NCBI GenBank assembly: GCA_947492955.1
Contig: CANLOV010000006.1
Location: 62,001 to 126,000 of the forward strand
From: an uncultured Cellulophaga sp.
GTDB lineage: Bacteria; Bacteroidota; Bacteroidia; Flavobacteriales; Flavobacteriaceae
DNA length: 64,000 nucleotides
Reading direction: 5' to 3'
Both the position numbers and the translations under genes were made by a program. Position 1 is the stretch's first letter, and each line of letters opens with the position of its first letter. This document shows, piece by piece, positions 44,001 through 53,858 of the stretch. Under the pieces are notes generated by a model that saw only the letters and a program-made list of their open reading frames with translations, did no database searches and was not told the DNA's origin.

Positions 44001-47000
44001 TGTAAAATCTGCTACAGGTGTTATAGATATTGTACGTACTGTAAAATCTGTTGTTTGCGATGCCGGTATTTGCACTCTTACCACTTCTGCATCTCTACAA
44101 TTAAGTACACTTTCTACACTAAATACAGGAACAACATCTGTGGGTTGATTAATTGTTGGTAGATCAAAAAACGATCTACAACCATTACCATCTATAGCAT
44201 ATACTGTTATATCTTGTGGTGCTCCATTATCTATGATTTCAAATGTATTATTGGCTTGATAATTCTCGAAACCTGTAATACTATATTGATAACCACTACC
44301 AATTGTTCCTGGCGTAGCTGTTGGTACTGTAACTGTTATAATAGTAGAACTAAACCTATTTGCTCCTGTTGTACATGAAAATGGTGGTGCACTTGCTGTA
44401 ATGGCAAATGACTGTGGTTCGTTAACAGGTAAAGTACCAGTAATATCTGAACATCCACGTGCCGTACGTACTTCTACCTGATAATCTGCTTCTGGTAAAT
44501 TAGAAAACACCCCTGTTGCATTTCTTGTTACTTCTGAGGCCGTATCTAAATTTGTTAAAATAAATTCTATAGGAGTATCTATATCTGTTCCTGCTTGCAA
44601 TTGCACTCGTACACTACCATCATTAGCTCCATTACAACTAATATCGTCTGAATCTTCTAGATCAATAACTGGTTCTGTTGCTGCTATTAAATTTATATTA
44701 TCTACAAGGAAAGGGCAAAAAATAGTTCCATTGTTAGCAACATCATCTGTAATCATTACTTGATAGTCACCTGGGCCAACACCTGTAAAAATACCATTAG
44801 TTAAACCTGTTACATTTGTTGTTGGTATTCCTGCTCCATCTCTTAATTGAAAAGAAAAGTTACCACTTCCTCCGTTTGTATTTATGGTAATTACACCATC
44901 TGTATTATTACAAGAAGGAATAGTACTAAAATCTCCTGAGGCAGATAAAAATTCGAACACCTGAGCAGTTCCTGTACTTGAACAACCATCAGCATCTTCT
45001 AATAAAACATCATAATCGCCTGGTGTAGAAACATTAAATGTTGCCTCATACAGAGTTCCTGCTCCATTTAGAACACCTGGCTGAGTAACTCCACTTATTG
45101 TAAATTGAGGCGTATCTGTAGTGCTAGGTGTACTTACTACTATTTGAAAATTTGTTGCCGTAACATCACATTGATTATCTACAACAGGTATATTTAGAAC
45201 TGGTGCTGCCTGTTGTTGTATAATCGTTGCTATATCAAATGAGATACAACCTAAAGCATCTCTAACATAAATATCATAATTACCTGCTGCACCTGTAAAA
45301 GTTGTATTGGTAGAATAATCATCGGTAGCAGAACCATCATAAACAGGTGTAAATCCCTGAGGTCCAAAAGCAAATTCATATGGGCTTCCAGAGCCTCCAG
45401 CGCCTACTACTGTAAACTGACCATCTGCGTTACAGTTTGCAGGTTCTTCTGCAATAACATAAATAGCTGGTAAGTTTTGACCGATAGTAATTAAAGCTCC
45501 TCCATCATTACAATTATCTGTTTGGTTGGTTACAATTACCTGATAATTTCCTGGTAAGGTTTCATAAGTATTTGTATACGGGATTGTAGTTACATTAGGT
45601 GGATTTTCTAAAGTAATTAGCGTTCCATCGTCTACATTAATAAGTTCTATTAATAAATCATCCCCAGAATTAAATCCTGAAATAGTATATTCTATTTGTC
45701 CGTTTCTTGAGGTATCACAATAATTTGGAGTTGAGCTTGCTAGAACAGTTAGAGAAGGTGCCACAGTAATTGGATCTATAGTTTCTATATGTGTACAACC
45801 TGTACCATTATCTCTAACCTCAACTGTATATGAAACCCCAAATTGCAAGCCTGAAAAAGTATGTCTATTCGGAGGTGAGTTTACCCCAACAAACGCTCCC
45901 GCAGGATTAGTTACTAAACGTATATCAAACGGACCTACTCCGCCAGTAATAGTTACTGTGTTAGAAAATCCTCCTGGTCCACATACCGGTACTGGTAGAG
46001 TGTCTGGGACAACATCTATATCTGCATCATTAATAGTAACAGTATCCTCATCTCTACATCCGTTTTGATCTAGAGTAACTACTCTATAATCTCCAACAGG
46101 TACATTTGTAAATATTTCTGAAGTACTAGAAGTTGGTCCTATTCTGTCTATTTCTACACCAAACTGATCTTCTAAAATATAAATAAAATCAGCGGTACCT
46201 CCTGCTACTGCTGTAACTTGTACAGATCCTGCTACTGTACCTGCATTACAAACAGCATCAACAGCTGTGACTGTAGCATCTGGTGCTGTACCTGCATTTG
46301 GTATTGTTAATTGCTGTACTACTGTTTCACAACCTCTACTATCCCTTACTACATAATCATATGATTGTCCTTGGTTAAGATTAGAATATAATGTTTGAGA
46401 CGTAAAAGTTCCTGTATTTCCAAAATCTATTTCGTAAGGAGGCACTCCACTTGTTGCATCAGGAGTAATTATGGCTCTACCACTATTAGTTTCTCCACAA
46501 ACAGGCGGAAATACTTGGTGAGTTGCTGGTGCTATATTTACAGGTGGTTCTATTACAAGTGGATCAGAATCTGCAACACAACCTTCGTTATCTGTTACCC
46601 TAAAAATATAGGTACCAGGTATATTGGTATCGTAATTAAACGTATTAGATGTTAGTGGTACTGATGCTGAAAAAGCAGCTCCATCAATACTCAGTTGATA
46701 TTGTTTAGTACCTGAACCCGATAAATAGCCTCCTGTTGCCCGCACTCTAATTCTACCATCTGCACCACCACAGGGTATTTCTGTTGTAATACTAGTTCTT
46801 ACTCTTAAACGTGGGCGAACTGTAACATTAATATTATCTCTACAATTATTTCCATCTACAACCTCTATAGTATAAGTTCCTGGGCTTAAATTACTAAACG
46901 TTGAACTAGATTGTAATATACCTCCGTTTATCCTATACTGGTGAGTTGCTAAGGCAGCTGTGCCCGCAGTTGAACTTACTTCTAAAGTAGCTCCTGTTCC

Positions 47001-49691
47001 TGGCACATAGCACAAATCTGAAGCTACTGCATCTAATGTTATTGTTGGCGCATTTACTGGTGATAGATCAAATGTAAATGTATTAGTACAGCCTTCAGAG
47101 TCTACAACAGTTAAAGTATATGGATTTCCTGGTGTTGATGTTTGGTTAAGGTTTCCAAAAGTTCTTCCCGATTGTGGTCCTATACTAGTTGTACCATCTG
47201 GATACAATAGCATATACCTATAATTTCCCCAACCTCCTACAGGATTTGCCCTAACACTTCCTAAATTGTTGTTTGCACAACTCATGGCTGTTACCGTTCC
47301 TCCTAAAGTTAAATTTGTTGCTTCTTGTATTGTGATTGAGGCTGTGTCCATACAACCTGTATCCGCATCTGTTACCGTAATAGTATAAGTTCCATCTCCT
47401 GATGGTGGTAAATCTACTTCATCTGCATTTTGAGGCGCACTTTCTGTTCCTCCATTTATATTGTAGGTATAATTATTTAAAAAACCATCTATTACAAAGG
47501 TTCCTGTTCCGTCTGCTTCTCCAAAACAAACTCTTGTATCTCCGCCCGATTTAACTCTAACTCTTACCGAACTTGTATTTACCGGTGTAAAACTATCTTC
47601 ATACCTACATCCATTAACATCTGTAATACGGAATAAATAAGCCGTTCCTGTGCTTAAACTCGTAATTACATTATTTGTATTATCTCCGTCCCCATCTACA
47701 GTAGCTGCAGGGTTAACTACTTCATAGGTAGCTATTGCCGCATTACTTGTTGCTACTAATTGTACATCTGAAGTGCCTGCTGCACAATTAATATTATTTT
47801 GCGTAAAAGCAATTGCTGTTGGTGGGTCTACATCTAAAATAGTTACTGGTGTTAACTCTAATCTACAACCTCCTCCATCTCTAATAATAGGAGTATATGT
47901 TCCTGGTGCTAAATTATTATATACTGTTTGCGTTGAAAAATTTGAAGCATCATCTCCAGAGATACTAAAAACATAACCACTACCCGAACCTCCCGAAAAA
48001 GGCCCTGGAAATTCTATAATTCCTCCATCTAAACCGCCTGTTGCATTACATGACCTATTTGTTACAATTAATGGAGCTCCAGGATTAATTACTCCAACCG
48101 TACTTACGGTTACAGAGCCTGGCAAATCTAATGTACAATCAAAACCTCCTTGCTGATAACGCACTTGTAAATTATTATAAGTGCCAGCTGCAACAGATAA
48201 CTGTGGATTAGTACTCCAAGGGTCAGATGGGTCTGCTCTATAGGATAGATTATAACCTCTAGCATTACTAACATTAAAATCAATTTTTGCTCCTCCATTA
48301 CTACAAGTTCCATCAGTACCACTTGCAGTTATAACTGGTGGTATAAGCTCCTCAACATCTGCTGAAGCACTAATAGGACATCCGTTAACATCTTCAATAC
48401 TAAAATTATACGTCCCTGGGGAAGTTACAGTATAAATTAACTCATCTGTGTAAGATGTAGAGGATGAACCACCATCACTAACTGTAAAAGTATAAGGTGC
48501 CATACCACCAGATGTTCTTACTATAATATCTACACTAGCAACACTACAACCAAAACTATTATTTACTTCTGTAGATGCTGATAAAGCTACTAAACCATCA
48601 CCTATTACAATAGGATTGCCTGCTGTATCTGAATCTTGCCTTGGTGCACTAATCCCGTTTGCAGGATCTCCGGTACATTGTTGAGTTTCTACCTGTACAC
48701 TATAGGTACCAAAACCTACAGCAGCAAAAGTATATGGATTATCAGGAATAAATGTTGTAAATTCCTGAGGTACTCCAGTATCATCTAATAAGGTATATTT
48801 ATAAGGCCCTGGTACATTTTGCACATTAACCGTAATACTCCCATTTTGTCCAAAACATTGTGCATCTGTAAAAGTAACATCAATATCTATATCTTGCTGT
48901 TCTATTGTAATAGGTTCATATGGGTATTCACAAGTATTGAGTGTATTTTGTAACCTTGCTTTAACAATATAAGTACCTGGGGCTAAACCATCAAAAATTG
49001 CAGAAGGTTGCCATGCTCCAAATCCAGTGCCATTATCTATACTATACTCATATGCGCTAGAAAGGTTTGTAATTTGTATTCTGCCATCTACACCACATAT
49101 GTAATCTCTTTTTACATAAGTTTGCGTAATTGTACTCTTTTTTACCTTAAAATAATAATAAGTTCCACTATCAACCCTTACTCTATATTCTGCTCCGTTT
49201 GAAGAAGAAACTACACTTGCATCTAATGTAAATGTTGAATTAGTACTTACATCTGACCAACATGAATTATCTGTATTGGAGCAGTCATCATTAACATCAA
49301 AAGTACAGCTCCCACTTGGGTTAAATTGTTGCCATTGATAAGTACCTGTTAAATTTGTAGTTATAAGCCTATCATCAAAATCTCCACAAAGATTAAATCT
49401 TGCTACTGTATTTCCCCCATTAATACATGTAACTTCTTCATCTGCGCCGATTATAATAGTTGTAAACATAGGCATACTTAATGCCTTGCTTTCTTCTCTT
49501 TTAACAAAGTCTGATGATTTTTCTACAACTTTAGGAACTGTAGTCTCATTATCTTCTGTAATATCCACAGCAGAGGTTAACTCTGTAATGAGTGTGTGTA
49601 TTTTAGTATTGGCAATTGCTGAAGTACCTATTATTGATATACACATCAATAACACGCCATAAAGCAAATGCTTTGGTTTCTTTGGGAGCAT
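41067..49691 (-). CDS. Giant cell-surface protein, SprB-like repeats, T9SS type B sorting domain
   Basis: 2,874 residues. N-terminal signal peptide (MLPKKPKHLLYGVLLMCISIIGTSAIA). The body consists of several dozen beta-rich SprB-type repeats with recurring ITVTDxxGC-like ends and Cys near each repeat, for example ISCNGEEDGSITIEVLSGGEGLIQFAI. The end (about 2790-2874; FPEYFTPNGDVLNEEWAPRN...VKIYDRYGRVV...GWDGTYEGNEVPTGDYWYVV) is the gliding-type type IX secretion signal. It should be exported and attached to the surface or to the gliding machinery, as an adhesin. Transcribed alone, with a good terminator. Confidence 0.93.
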   Translation of the reverse strand: MLPKKPKHLLYGVLLMCISIIGTSAIANTKIHTLITELTSAVDITEDNETTVPKVVEKSSDFVKREESKALSMPMFTTIIIGADEEVTCINGGNTVARFNLCGDFDDRLITTNLTGTYQWQQFNPSGSCTFDVNDDCSNTDNSCWSDVSTNSTFTLDASVVSSSNGAEYRVRVDSGTYYYFKVKKSTITQTYVKRDYICGVDGRIQITNLSSAYEYSIDNGTGFGAWQPSAIFDGLAPGTYIVKARLQNTLNTCEYPYEPITIEQQDIDIDVTFTDAQCFGQNGSITVNVQNVPGPYKYTLLDDTGVPQEFTTFIPDNPYTFAAVGFGTYSVQVETQQCTGDPANGISAPRQDSDTAGNPIVIGDGLVALSASTEVNNSFGCSVASVDIIVRTSGGMAPYTFTVSDGGSSSTSYTDELIYTVTSPGTYNFSIEDVNGCPISASADVEELIPPVITASGTDGTCSNGGAKIDFNVSNARGYNLSYRADPSDPWSTNPQLSVAAGTYNNLQVRYQQGGFDCTLDLPGSVTVSTVGVINPGAPLIVTNRSCNATGGLDGGIIEFPGPFSGGSGSGYVFSISGDDASNFSTQTVYNNLAPGTYTPIIRDGGGCRLELTPVTILDVDPPTAIAFTQNNINCAAGTSDVQLVATSNAAIATYEVVNPAATVDGDGDNTNNVITSLSTGTAYLFRITDVNGCRYEDSFTPVNTSSVRVRVKSGGDTRVCFGEADGTGTFVIDGFLNNYTYNINGGTESAPQNADEVDLPPSGDGTYTITVTDADTGCMDTASITIQEATNLTLGGTVTAMSCANNNLGSVRANPVGGWGNYRYMLLYPDGTTSIGPQSGRTFGNLNQTSTPGNPYTLTVVDSEGCTNTFTFDLSPVNAPTITLDAVASDLCYVPGTGATLEVSSTAGTAALATHQYRINGGILQSSSTFSNLSPGTYTIEVVDGNNCRDNINVTVRPRLRVRTSITTEIPCGGADGRIRVRATGGYLSGSGTKQYQLSIDGAAFSASVPLTSNTFNYDTNIPGTYIFRVTDNEGCVADSDPLVIEPPVNIAPATHQVFPPVCGETNSGRAIITPDATSGVPPYEIDFGNTGTFTSQTLYSNLNQGQSYDYVVRDSRGCETVVQQLTIPNAGTAPDATVTAVDAVCNAGTVAGSVQVTAVAGGTADFIYILEDQFGVEIDRIGPTSSTSEIFTNVPVGDYRVVTLDQNGCRDEDTVTINDADIDVVPDTLPVPVCGPGGFSNTVTITGGVGPFDIRLVTNPAGAFVGVNSPPNRHTFSGLQFGVSYTVEVRDNGTGCTHIETIDPITVAPSLTVLASSTPNYCDTSRNGQIEYTISGFNSGDDLLIELINVDDGTLITLENPPNVTTIPYTNTYETLPGNYQVIVTNQTDNCNDGGALITIGQNLPAIYVIAEEPANCNADGQFTVVGAGGSGSPYEFAFGPQGFTPVYDGSATDDYSTNTTFTGAAGNYDIYVRDALGCISFDIATIIQQQAAPVLNIPVVDNQCDVTATNFQIVVSTPSTTDTPQFTISGVTQPGVLNGAGTLYEATFNVSTPGDYDVLLEDADGCSSTGTAQVFEFLSASGDFSTIPSCNNTDGVITINTNGGSGNFSFQLRDGAGIPTTNVTGLTNGIFTGVGPGDYQVMITDDVANNGTIFCPFLVDNINLIAATEPVIDLEDSDDISCNGANDGSVRVQLQAGTDIDTPIEFILTNLDTASEVTRNATGVFSNLPEADYQVEVRTARGCSDITGTLPVNEPQSFAITASAPPFSCTTGANRFSSTIITVTVPTATPGTIGSGYQYSITGFENYQANNTFEIIDNGAPQDITVYAIDGNGCRSFFDLPTINQPTDVVPVFSVESVLNCRDAEVVRVQIPASQTTDFTVRTISITPVADFTNTTLGNDYVDIPLPAAGDYLFEVTDNVGGCTYPIPRHQVIAPINPIATISEAKPIECFGVDDGELFIEVTNYVGTYDYEVFAVDNSGVETSTGFTGSFDTTNFSDINSDPARITGLPGGNFVVRINSTDVPYCTDSSNLATIRTPSGPLDVSAIEIGNVSCTDNTGKIEAIGSGGWETTPTSYQYRLLLDDGTGVYNEQVAFSTNREFENLSNGNYRVEIRDIEGCTDGFDITLDAITPISAGIREPSGLVCPAGNNAILEAYDPTTGDATSATAGATGGVAGSGYNYQLIYLGSNDITDEVSRSGLQSTPTFEGTTGGFISAGWYAIEISSSFNCVGVTVPYFVDPPPAIIPNLVQVRAPGCGGLGEMRLSIENPELGFVYEYRPIGVPDTDPFTSMGAATSVLIPGSPGFYQYDVRKVSTTNICDAVVSNGLTLIDAQIVDLVVNLPDDISCFSEIDGRIESFASGGVGNYRFTLYDGDPGADPFNPNASATIVQGPQDDGTFEGIDAGSNYYLTVTSGISCGEVEGPYEIIRPEPILFTATPGHISCNGEEDGSITIEVLSGGEGLIQFAISPNFTEFFSDPDNPNQYVFTDLDNGSYEILIQDASGCDEKQTIEIEEPDELVLGADETPELCLDASDGTITLTVTGGTPFEDTTIPSAPVSYFETRISGAGFVEPDPADPTGGFIRNDDLFFDNLQGDETYVIFVRDANGCTDDEIVTIGMGVELSAEAIPVYGCDGIFPNSTVTVEMEDASVLPDVLFYLEDVNSTEPPLTHAERLALAETQRTWGDLPPSDYNVHIYHENGCRETIAFTINEYTPLMLDVVKTGPNEMTATASGGFGGYEYFFQGNSTGSENIFTLNEDAVVTIRVEDQMGCHITITMPFNFTGMLDFPEYFTPNGDVLNEEWAPRNREFFPNVEVKIYDRYGRVVAVLDEVFGWDGTYEGNEVPTGDYWYVVNQNDSENIQYVGHFTLYR

Positions 49692-50062
49692 AGGTTAAGT
49701 CTTTTTTTTGAAAAGAATATACCTGATTTGGGGTCGGTTATATTCTCTGATAAAACTATTTAAATCTACTTATTCTTACATACTTTATTTTAATTATATT
49801 ATGTATTTATTATCTTTTGAACGCACAATTACACAAAATAGTACGTTTTTATATTTTTTTTCGATGTAATAACGTTTTTTAGGCTGTTCACTAACAAAAA
49901 AACATTCTAAACCACTTAAAGTATCCTATTCACAACATAACAAACATCAATTTTTCATGTATAATAAACAATTAGGACTTCTATTATATTAAAAAAACAT
50001 AAACATTATACACCTACAATAAAACCAGCTTAATTCTTACTCAGCTAAAAATATCTACTTAA
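49692..50062. other. Intergenic region without recognisable features
   Basis: 371 very AT-rich bases upstream of the giant gene and downstream of murQ. No ORF, RNA gene or convincing promoter box was seen. Confidence 0.4.
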
Positions 50063-50878
50063 CTATTTAGTAATAGCATCTATTGCTTTTTTTACAGAAC
50101 CATGTTCTTTTAGTAGTGCTTCTGCTTTAGTATAAGATATCCCTAAAGCTTCAACTATATACCTTGTGCCACGGTCTACAAGCTTTACATTACTTAATTG
50201 CATGTTTACCATTTTATTTCCTTTAACTCTCCCTATTTTTATCATTAGGGCAGTAGAAATCATATTCAATACTAATTTTTGCGAAGTACCACTTTTCATA
50301 CGGGTACTCCCTGTTAAAAATTCTGGACCAACATTTACCGCAATAGGTATTTCCACTGCTTTTGTTAAAGGAGAACTTGGATTATTGGTAATACAAGCGG
50401 TTAATAATCCTTTTTCTTTAGCAGTAGTAACGCCCCCTATAACATAAGGTGTAGTTCCTGAAGCAGCTATTCCTATTACAACATCATTTTCTGTAACATT
50501 AAATTCATTTATATCTTTCCAAGCTTGTTCTGTATTGTCTTCTGCAAATTCCACTGCTTTACGGATAGCAGAATCCCCACCAGCAATTAACCCCACTACC
50601 CTATCATAAGGCATCCCAAATGTGGGCGGAATTTCCGATGCATCTAAAATTCCTAACCTACCACTTGTACCTGCTCCTATATAAAAAAGTCTTCCTCCTT
50701 TATTAAAACGTTCTTCTAAAGCGTTTACTAACGTTGTTATTTCTGGGATTACCAAAGCTACAGCATCTGCTATTTTTTTATCTTCATTATTCATGTTTTC
50801 TAAAATTGATGAAGTACTCATCTTTTCTAAAGCATCATAATTAGAAGATTGTTCGGTAATTTTTTTATAGTCTGCCAT
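50063..50878 (-). CDS. murQ: N-acetylmuramic acid 6-phosphate etherase
   Basis: Cleaves the lactyl ether of MurNAc-6-phosphate to GlcNAc-6-phosphate in peptidoglycan recycling. 271 residues with a SIS domain: FYIGAGTSGRLGILDASEIPPTFGMP, the active-site region LLTAC...EFLTGSTRMKSGTSQKLVLNMIST. Length is slightly below the usual 300. It is divergent from ampG-nagZ-anmK, whose products generate its substrate. Confidence 0.96.
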   Translation of the reverse strand: MADYKKITEQSSNYDALEKMSTSSILENMNNEDKKIADAVALVIPEITTLVNALEERFNKGGRLFYIGAGTSGRLGILDASEIPPTFGMPYDRVVGLIAGGDSAIRKAVEFAEDNTEQAWKDINEFNVTENDVVIGIAASGTTPYVIGGVTTAKEKGLLTACITNNPSSPLTKAVEIPIAVNVGPEFLTGSTRMKSGTSQKLVLNMISTALMIKIGRVKGNKMVNMQLSNVKLVDRGTRYIVEALGISYTKAEALLKEHGSVKKAIDAITK

Positions 50879-50909
50879 CCTGTTAAAAATAATTTCTATT
50901 GAATTAAAA

Positions 50910-50917
50910 CAAAAGTA
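50910..50917 (-). promoter_or_regulatory. murQ -7 promoter box
   Basis: TACTTTTG on the minus strand, 31 bases before the murQ ATG. A weaker TACTTTTA lies before the divergent ampG-like gene. Confidence 0.55.
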
Positions 50918-50984
50918 AGCAAATAGGTATTTTTATAATCGCCTTTGTAATAAAACTGCCCTATTTGTTTTACTTTTAACTCTT

Positions 50985-52268
50985 ATGAACAAAATAATTA
51001 AAAAAGATAAAGGAGCTTGGGCGTGGGTTCCTCCTCTATATTTTACACAAGGTTTACCGTATATAATAGTTATTGGTCTTTCTACTATAATGTATAAACG
51101 ACTTGGAGTTAGTAATACTGATTTGGCATTTTATACCAGCTTACTAGGCCTCCCATGGGTATTAAAACCTTTATGGAGTCCTTTTGTAGATTTAAAGAGT
51201 ACCAAACGTAATTGGTTTTTAAGTATGCAATTACTTATTGCTATTACGCTATTAGCTGTTGGTTTTATATTAACTAGCGACTTGTTTTTTTATGGTTCAT
51301 TAACGTTTTTCTTTATTACCGCAATTGCATCTGCTACAAATGATATTGCTACAGATGGTTTTTACATGCTAAGTTTAACCGAAAAAAAGCAATCCTTTTT
51401 TGTAGGCATAAGAAACACTTCTTATCGTTTGGCTGTAATTACAGGTAGTGGTCTTATTGTAATACTAGCTGGTAAATTAGAAACATATTATGGTAATAAT
51501 TCTAAAGCATGGAGTATTACTATTATTGTTACTGCACTATTAATGTTACTATTAACCATATATAATTTCTTTTTTACCCCAAATAGGGAAACTCCCACTG
51601 CTACTAAAAAAGACGCTCCTGATAGTTTTAAAAAAGTTTTTATTTCCTTTTTTAAAAAAGAGAATATAGGTTTTACTATAGCATTTATTCTTTCTTACCG
51701 TTTAGGCGAATCTCAATTAGGTAAAATGGCACAACCATTTATGCTCGATGAAAAAAAACTAGGTGGCCTAGAGCTTTCTACAGAAACTATTGGTTTAATG
51801 CATGGTACTATAGGTATTCTTATGCTTGTTATTGGAGGAATTTTAGGTGGCATTTTAATCTCTAAAGATGGGCTTAAAAAATGGTTATTACCTATGATGC
51901 TATCTCTTAATATTCCTAATATGTTTTATGCTTTACTGGCTATAACAAAAACAACTAATATAATTGCCATTACTGGAGTTGTTATAATTGAGCAACTAGG
52001 ATATGGTTTTGGTTTTACCGCTTTTTTAATATACCTATTATATGTAGCAGATGGAAAATCTAAAACTTCTCATTATGCCATTGCTACAGGTTTTATGGCT
52101 TTGGGAGCTATGCTTGCAGGAGCAATTAGTGGCTTTATACAAGAACAATTAGGCTATTCGCTTTTTTTTATATGGGTAGTTATTGCAGCAATTCCATCAT
52201 TTATTTTATTAAAATATATTAAATTCCCTGCCGACTTTGGTAAAAAAACAAATATTGTAAATGACTAA
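50985..52268 (+). CDS. ampG: AmpG-type muropeptide permease (MFS)
   Basis: 427 residues and about 12 membrane helices. The N-terminus PPLYFTQGLPYIIVIGLSTIMYKRLGVSNTDLAFYTSLLGLPWVLKPLWSPFVD is typical of AmpG and related permeases, with ATNDIATDGFYM in helix 4. It imports anhydro-muropeptides into the cytoplasm. It overlaps nagZ by 8 bases, showing one recycling operon. Confidence 0.9.
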   Translation: MNKIIKKDKGAWAWVPPLYFTQGLPYIIVIGLSTIMYKRLGVSNTDLAFYTSLLGLPWVLKPLWSPFVDLKSTKRNWFLSMQLLIAITLLAVGFILTSDLFFYGSLTFFFITAIASATNDIATDGFYMLSLTEKKQSFFVGIRNTSYRLAVITGSGLIVILAGKLETYYGNNSKAWSITIIVTALLMLLLTIYNFFFTPNRETPTATKKDAPDSFKKVFISFFKKENIGFTIAFILSYRLGESQLGKMAQPFMLDEKKLGGLELSTETIGLMHGTIGILMLVIGGILGGILISKDGLKKWLLPMMLSLNIPNMFYALLAITKTTNIIAITGVVIIEQLGYGFGFTAFLIYLLYVADGKSKTSHYAIATGFMALGAMLAGAISGFIQEQLGYSLFFIWVVIAAIPSFILLKYIKFPADFGKKTNIVND

Positions 52269-53850
52269 TATTACGGCATACCATAAAATAAGAGCAAGGT
52301 TAACTCCTACTGAAAAAATAGGTCAGTTATTTATGCCTGCTGCTTTTATAAATGATACCGAAGAAGCTATTAAAGCATTAGAAAATAGTATTAAAAAATA
52401 TAATATTGGTAGTCTTTGTTTTTTTCATAGCCGAGCTAGTGCTGCTACAAATTTTGAAGCAAAAAAAAAGATTGTATACAATAAAGACAGTTTTAATATT
52501 TTAAAAAAATTAATAAAACGCTATCAAGATTGTGCGCAACAGCCATTACTTATTAGTATTGATGCTGAATGGGGGCTAGCCATGCGCGTAGAAAACACCC
52601 CCAAATACCCGTATGCCATTACACTAGGCGCTATACAAAACAATAACGATTTATTATTTGCTATTGGCAAACAAATAGCTAATGATTGTAAAATAGCTGG
52701 TATTCATTGGAATTTAGCCCCTGTGGTAGATATTAATAACAATCCAAATAATCCGGTAATTGGCTACAGATCTTTTGGTGAAAATAAAGAATTAGTTACC
52801 CAAAAAGCTATTGCTTTTATTAAAGGCACCAAGAGTGAACAAGTTTTAACCTGCATTAAACATTTTCCTGGACACGGAGATACCGATATAGATTCTCATT
52901 TAGGGCTACCTGTAATAAAAAAAACAAAAAAAGAACTTTTAGCAAATGAGCTTTTTCCATTTAAGGAATTAATAAAAACAGATGTAGATTCCGTTATGGT
53001 AGGTCATTTAGCAGTTCCTGCTTTGTCTAAAAACAAAAATATTCCAGCAACCTTATCTACAGATATTATAAAAGATCTTTTAAGAAAAGAATTAGGCTTT
53101 AATGGTGTTGTTATTTCTGATGCATTAAATATGCATAGTGTTTCTAAAACATATCCTATGAAAGGAGAACTAGAGTGGTTAGCTTTTAATGCCGGAAATG
53201 ATGTGCTGTGTTTTGCTGAAAATATAGAAGAAGGTATTGCTACTATTTTAAAAAATGCATCTCAAAACCAAATAGAAGAAAGCTTTGAACGTGTTTGGAA
53301 ACTTAAAGAAAAAGTATTTTTAAATAAAAATGAACAAAAAGAAACTTCTGTACACGTAAATAATAAGCTTAATGAGAGGATAGCAAAGGAAAGTATTACA
53401 CTATACAAAGGTAGTGAGGAAAAAATTGAATCCTTTAAAAACGAAGGTTTCATTGGTATATCTATAGGAAAAAGCAGTAACAATACTTTTTTTAAATCTA
53501 TTTCTAAAGAAATTTTATTTGATACTTATTCTACCACAAATAAAGAGATACTAAATAGTATAAATGATAAAAAAAATATTCTGATTTCTCTTTTTCCTCC
53601 TAATGTAAAACCTTTAAATAACTTTGGTTTTTTAGAAGAAGAAATTTCTCTTTTAAAAAAATTAACACGTACTAAAAATGTTGTGCTATATGTGTTTGGA
53701 AATCCGTATGTTTTAAATATTTTCGCAGCCGAAAATTTTAAAACTGTTGTACTAGTTTGTCAAGATGAGGAAAAATTTCAAGAAAATGCAACCAAACACT
53801 TTTTAGGCTACGTATATGCTACGGGTAAATTACCCGTCACCATTAACTAA
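52261..53850 (+). CDS. nagZ: Glycoside hydrolase family 3, beta-N-acetylhexosaminidase (NagZ type)
   Basis: Removes GlcNAc from anhydro-muropeptides. 529 residues. GH3 barrel with LISIDAEWGLAMRV, KHFPGHGDTDIDSHLGLP and the nucleophile region VISDALNMHSV (Asp near 283). A C-terminal domain of about 170 residues follows the barrel, as in longer Bacteroidetes NagZ. There is no clear signal peptide, so it is cytoplasmic. It is 8 bases before anmK. Confidence 0.93.
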   Translation: MTNITAYHKIRARLTPTEKIGQLFMPAAFINDTEEAIKALENSIKKYNIGSLCFFHSRASAATNFEAKKKIVYNKDSFNILKKLIKRYQDCAQQPLLISIDAEWGLAMRVENTPKYPYAITLGAIQNNNDLLFAIGKQIANDCKIAGIHWNLAPVVDINNNPNNPVIGYRSFGENKELVTQKAIAFIKGTKSEQVLTCIKHFPGHGDTDIDSHLGLPVIKKTKKELLANELFPFKELIKTDVDSVMVGHLAVPALSKNKNIPATLSTDIIKDLLRKELGFNGVVISDALNMHSVSKTYPMKGELEWLAFNAGNDVLCFAENIEEGIATILKNASQNQIEESFERVWKLKEKVFLNKNEQKETSVHVNNKLNERIAKESITLYKGSEEKIESFKNEGFIGISIGKSSNNTFFKSISKEILFDTYSTTNKEILNSINDKKNILISLFPPNVKPLNNFGFLEEEISLLKKLTRTKNVVLYVFGNPYVLNIFAAENFKTVVLVCQDEEKFQENATKHFLGYVYATGKLPVTIN

Positions 53851-53858
53851 AATAATAA

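Noticed and set aside
46395-46655. Plus-strand frames within the giant secreted protein gene
   Set aside because: They are antisense shadows of the repeat region and carry no known motif.
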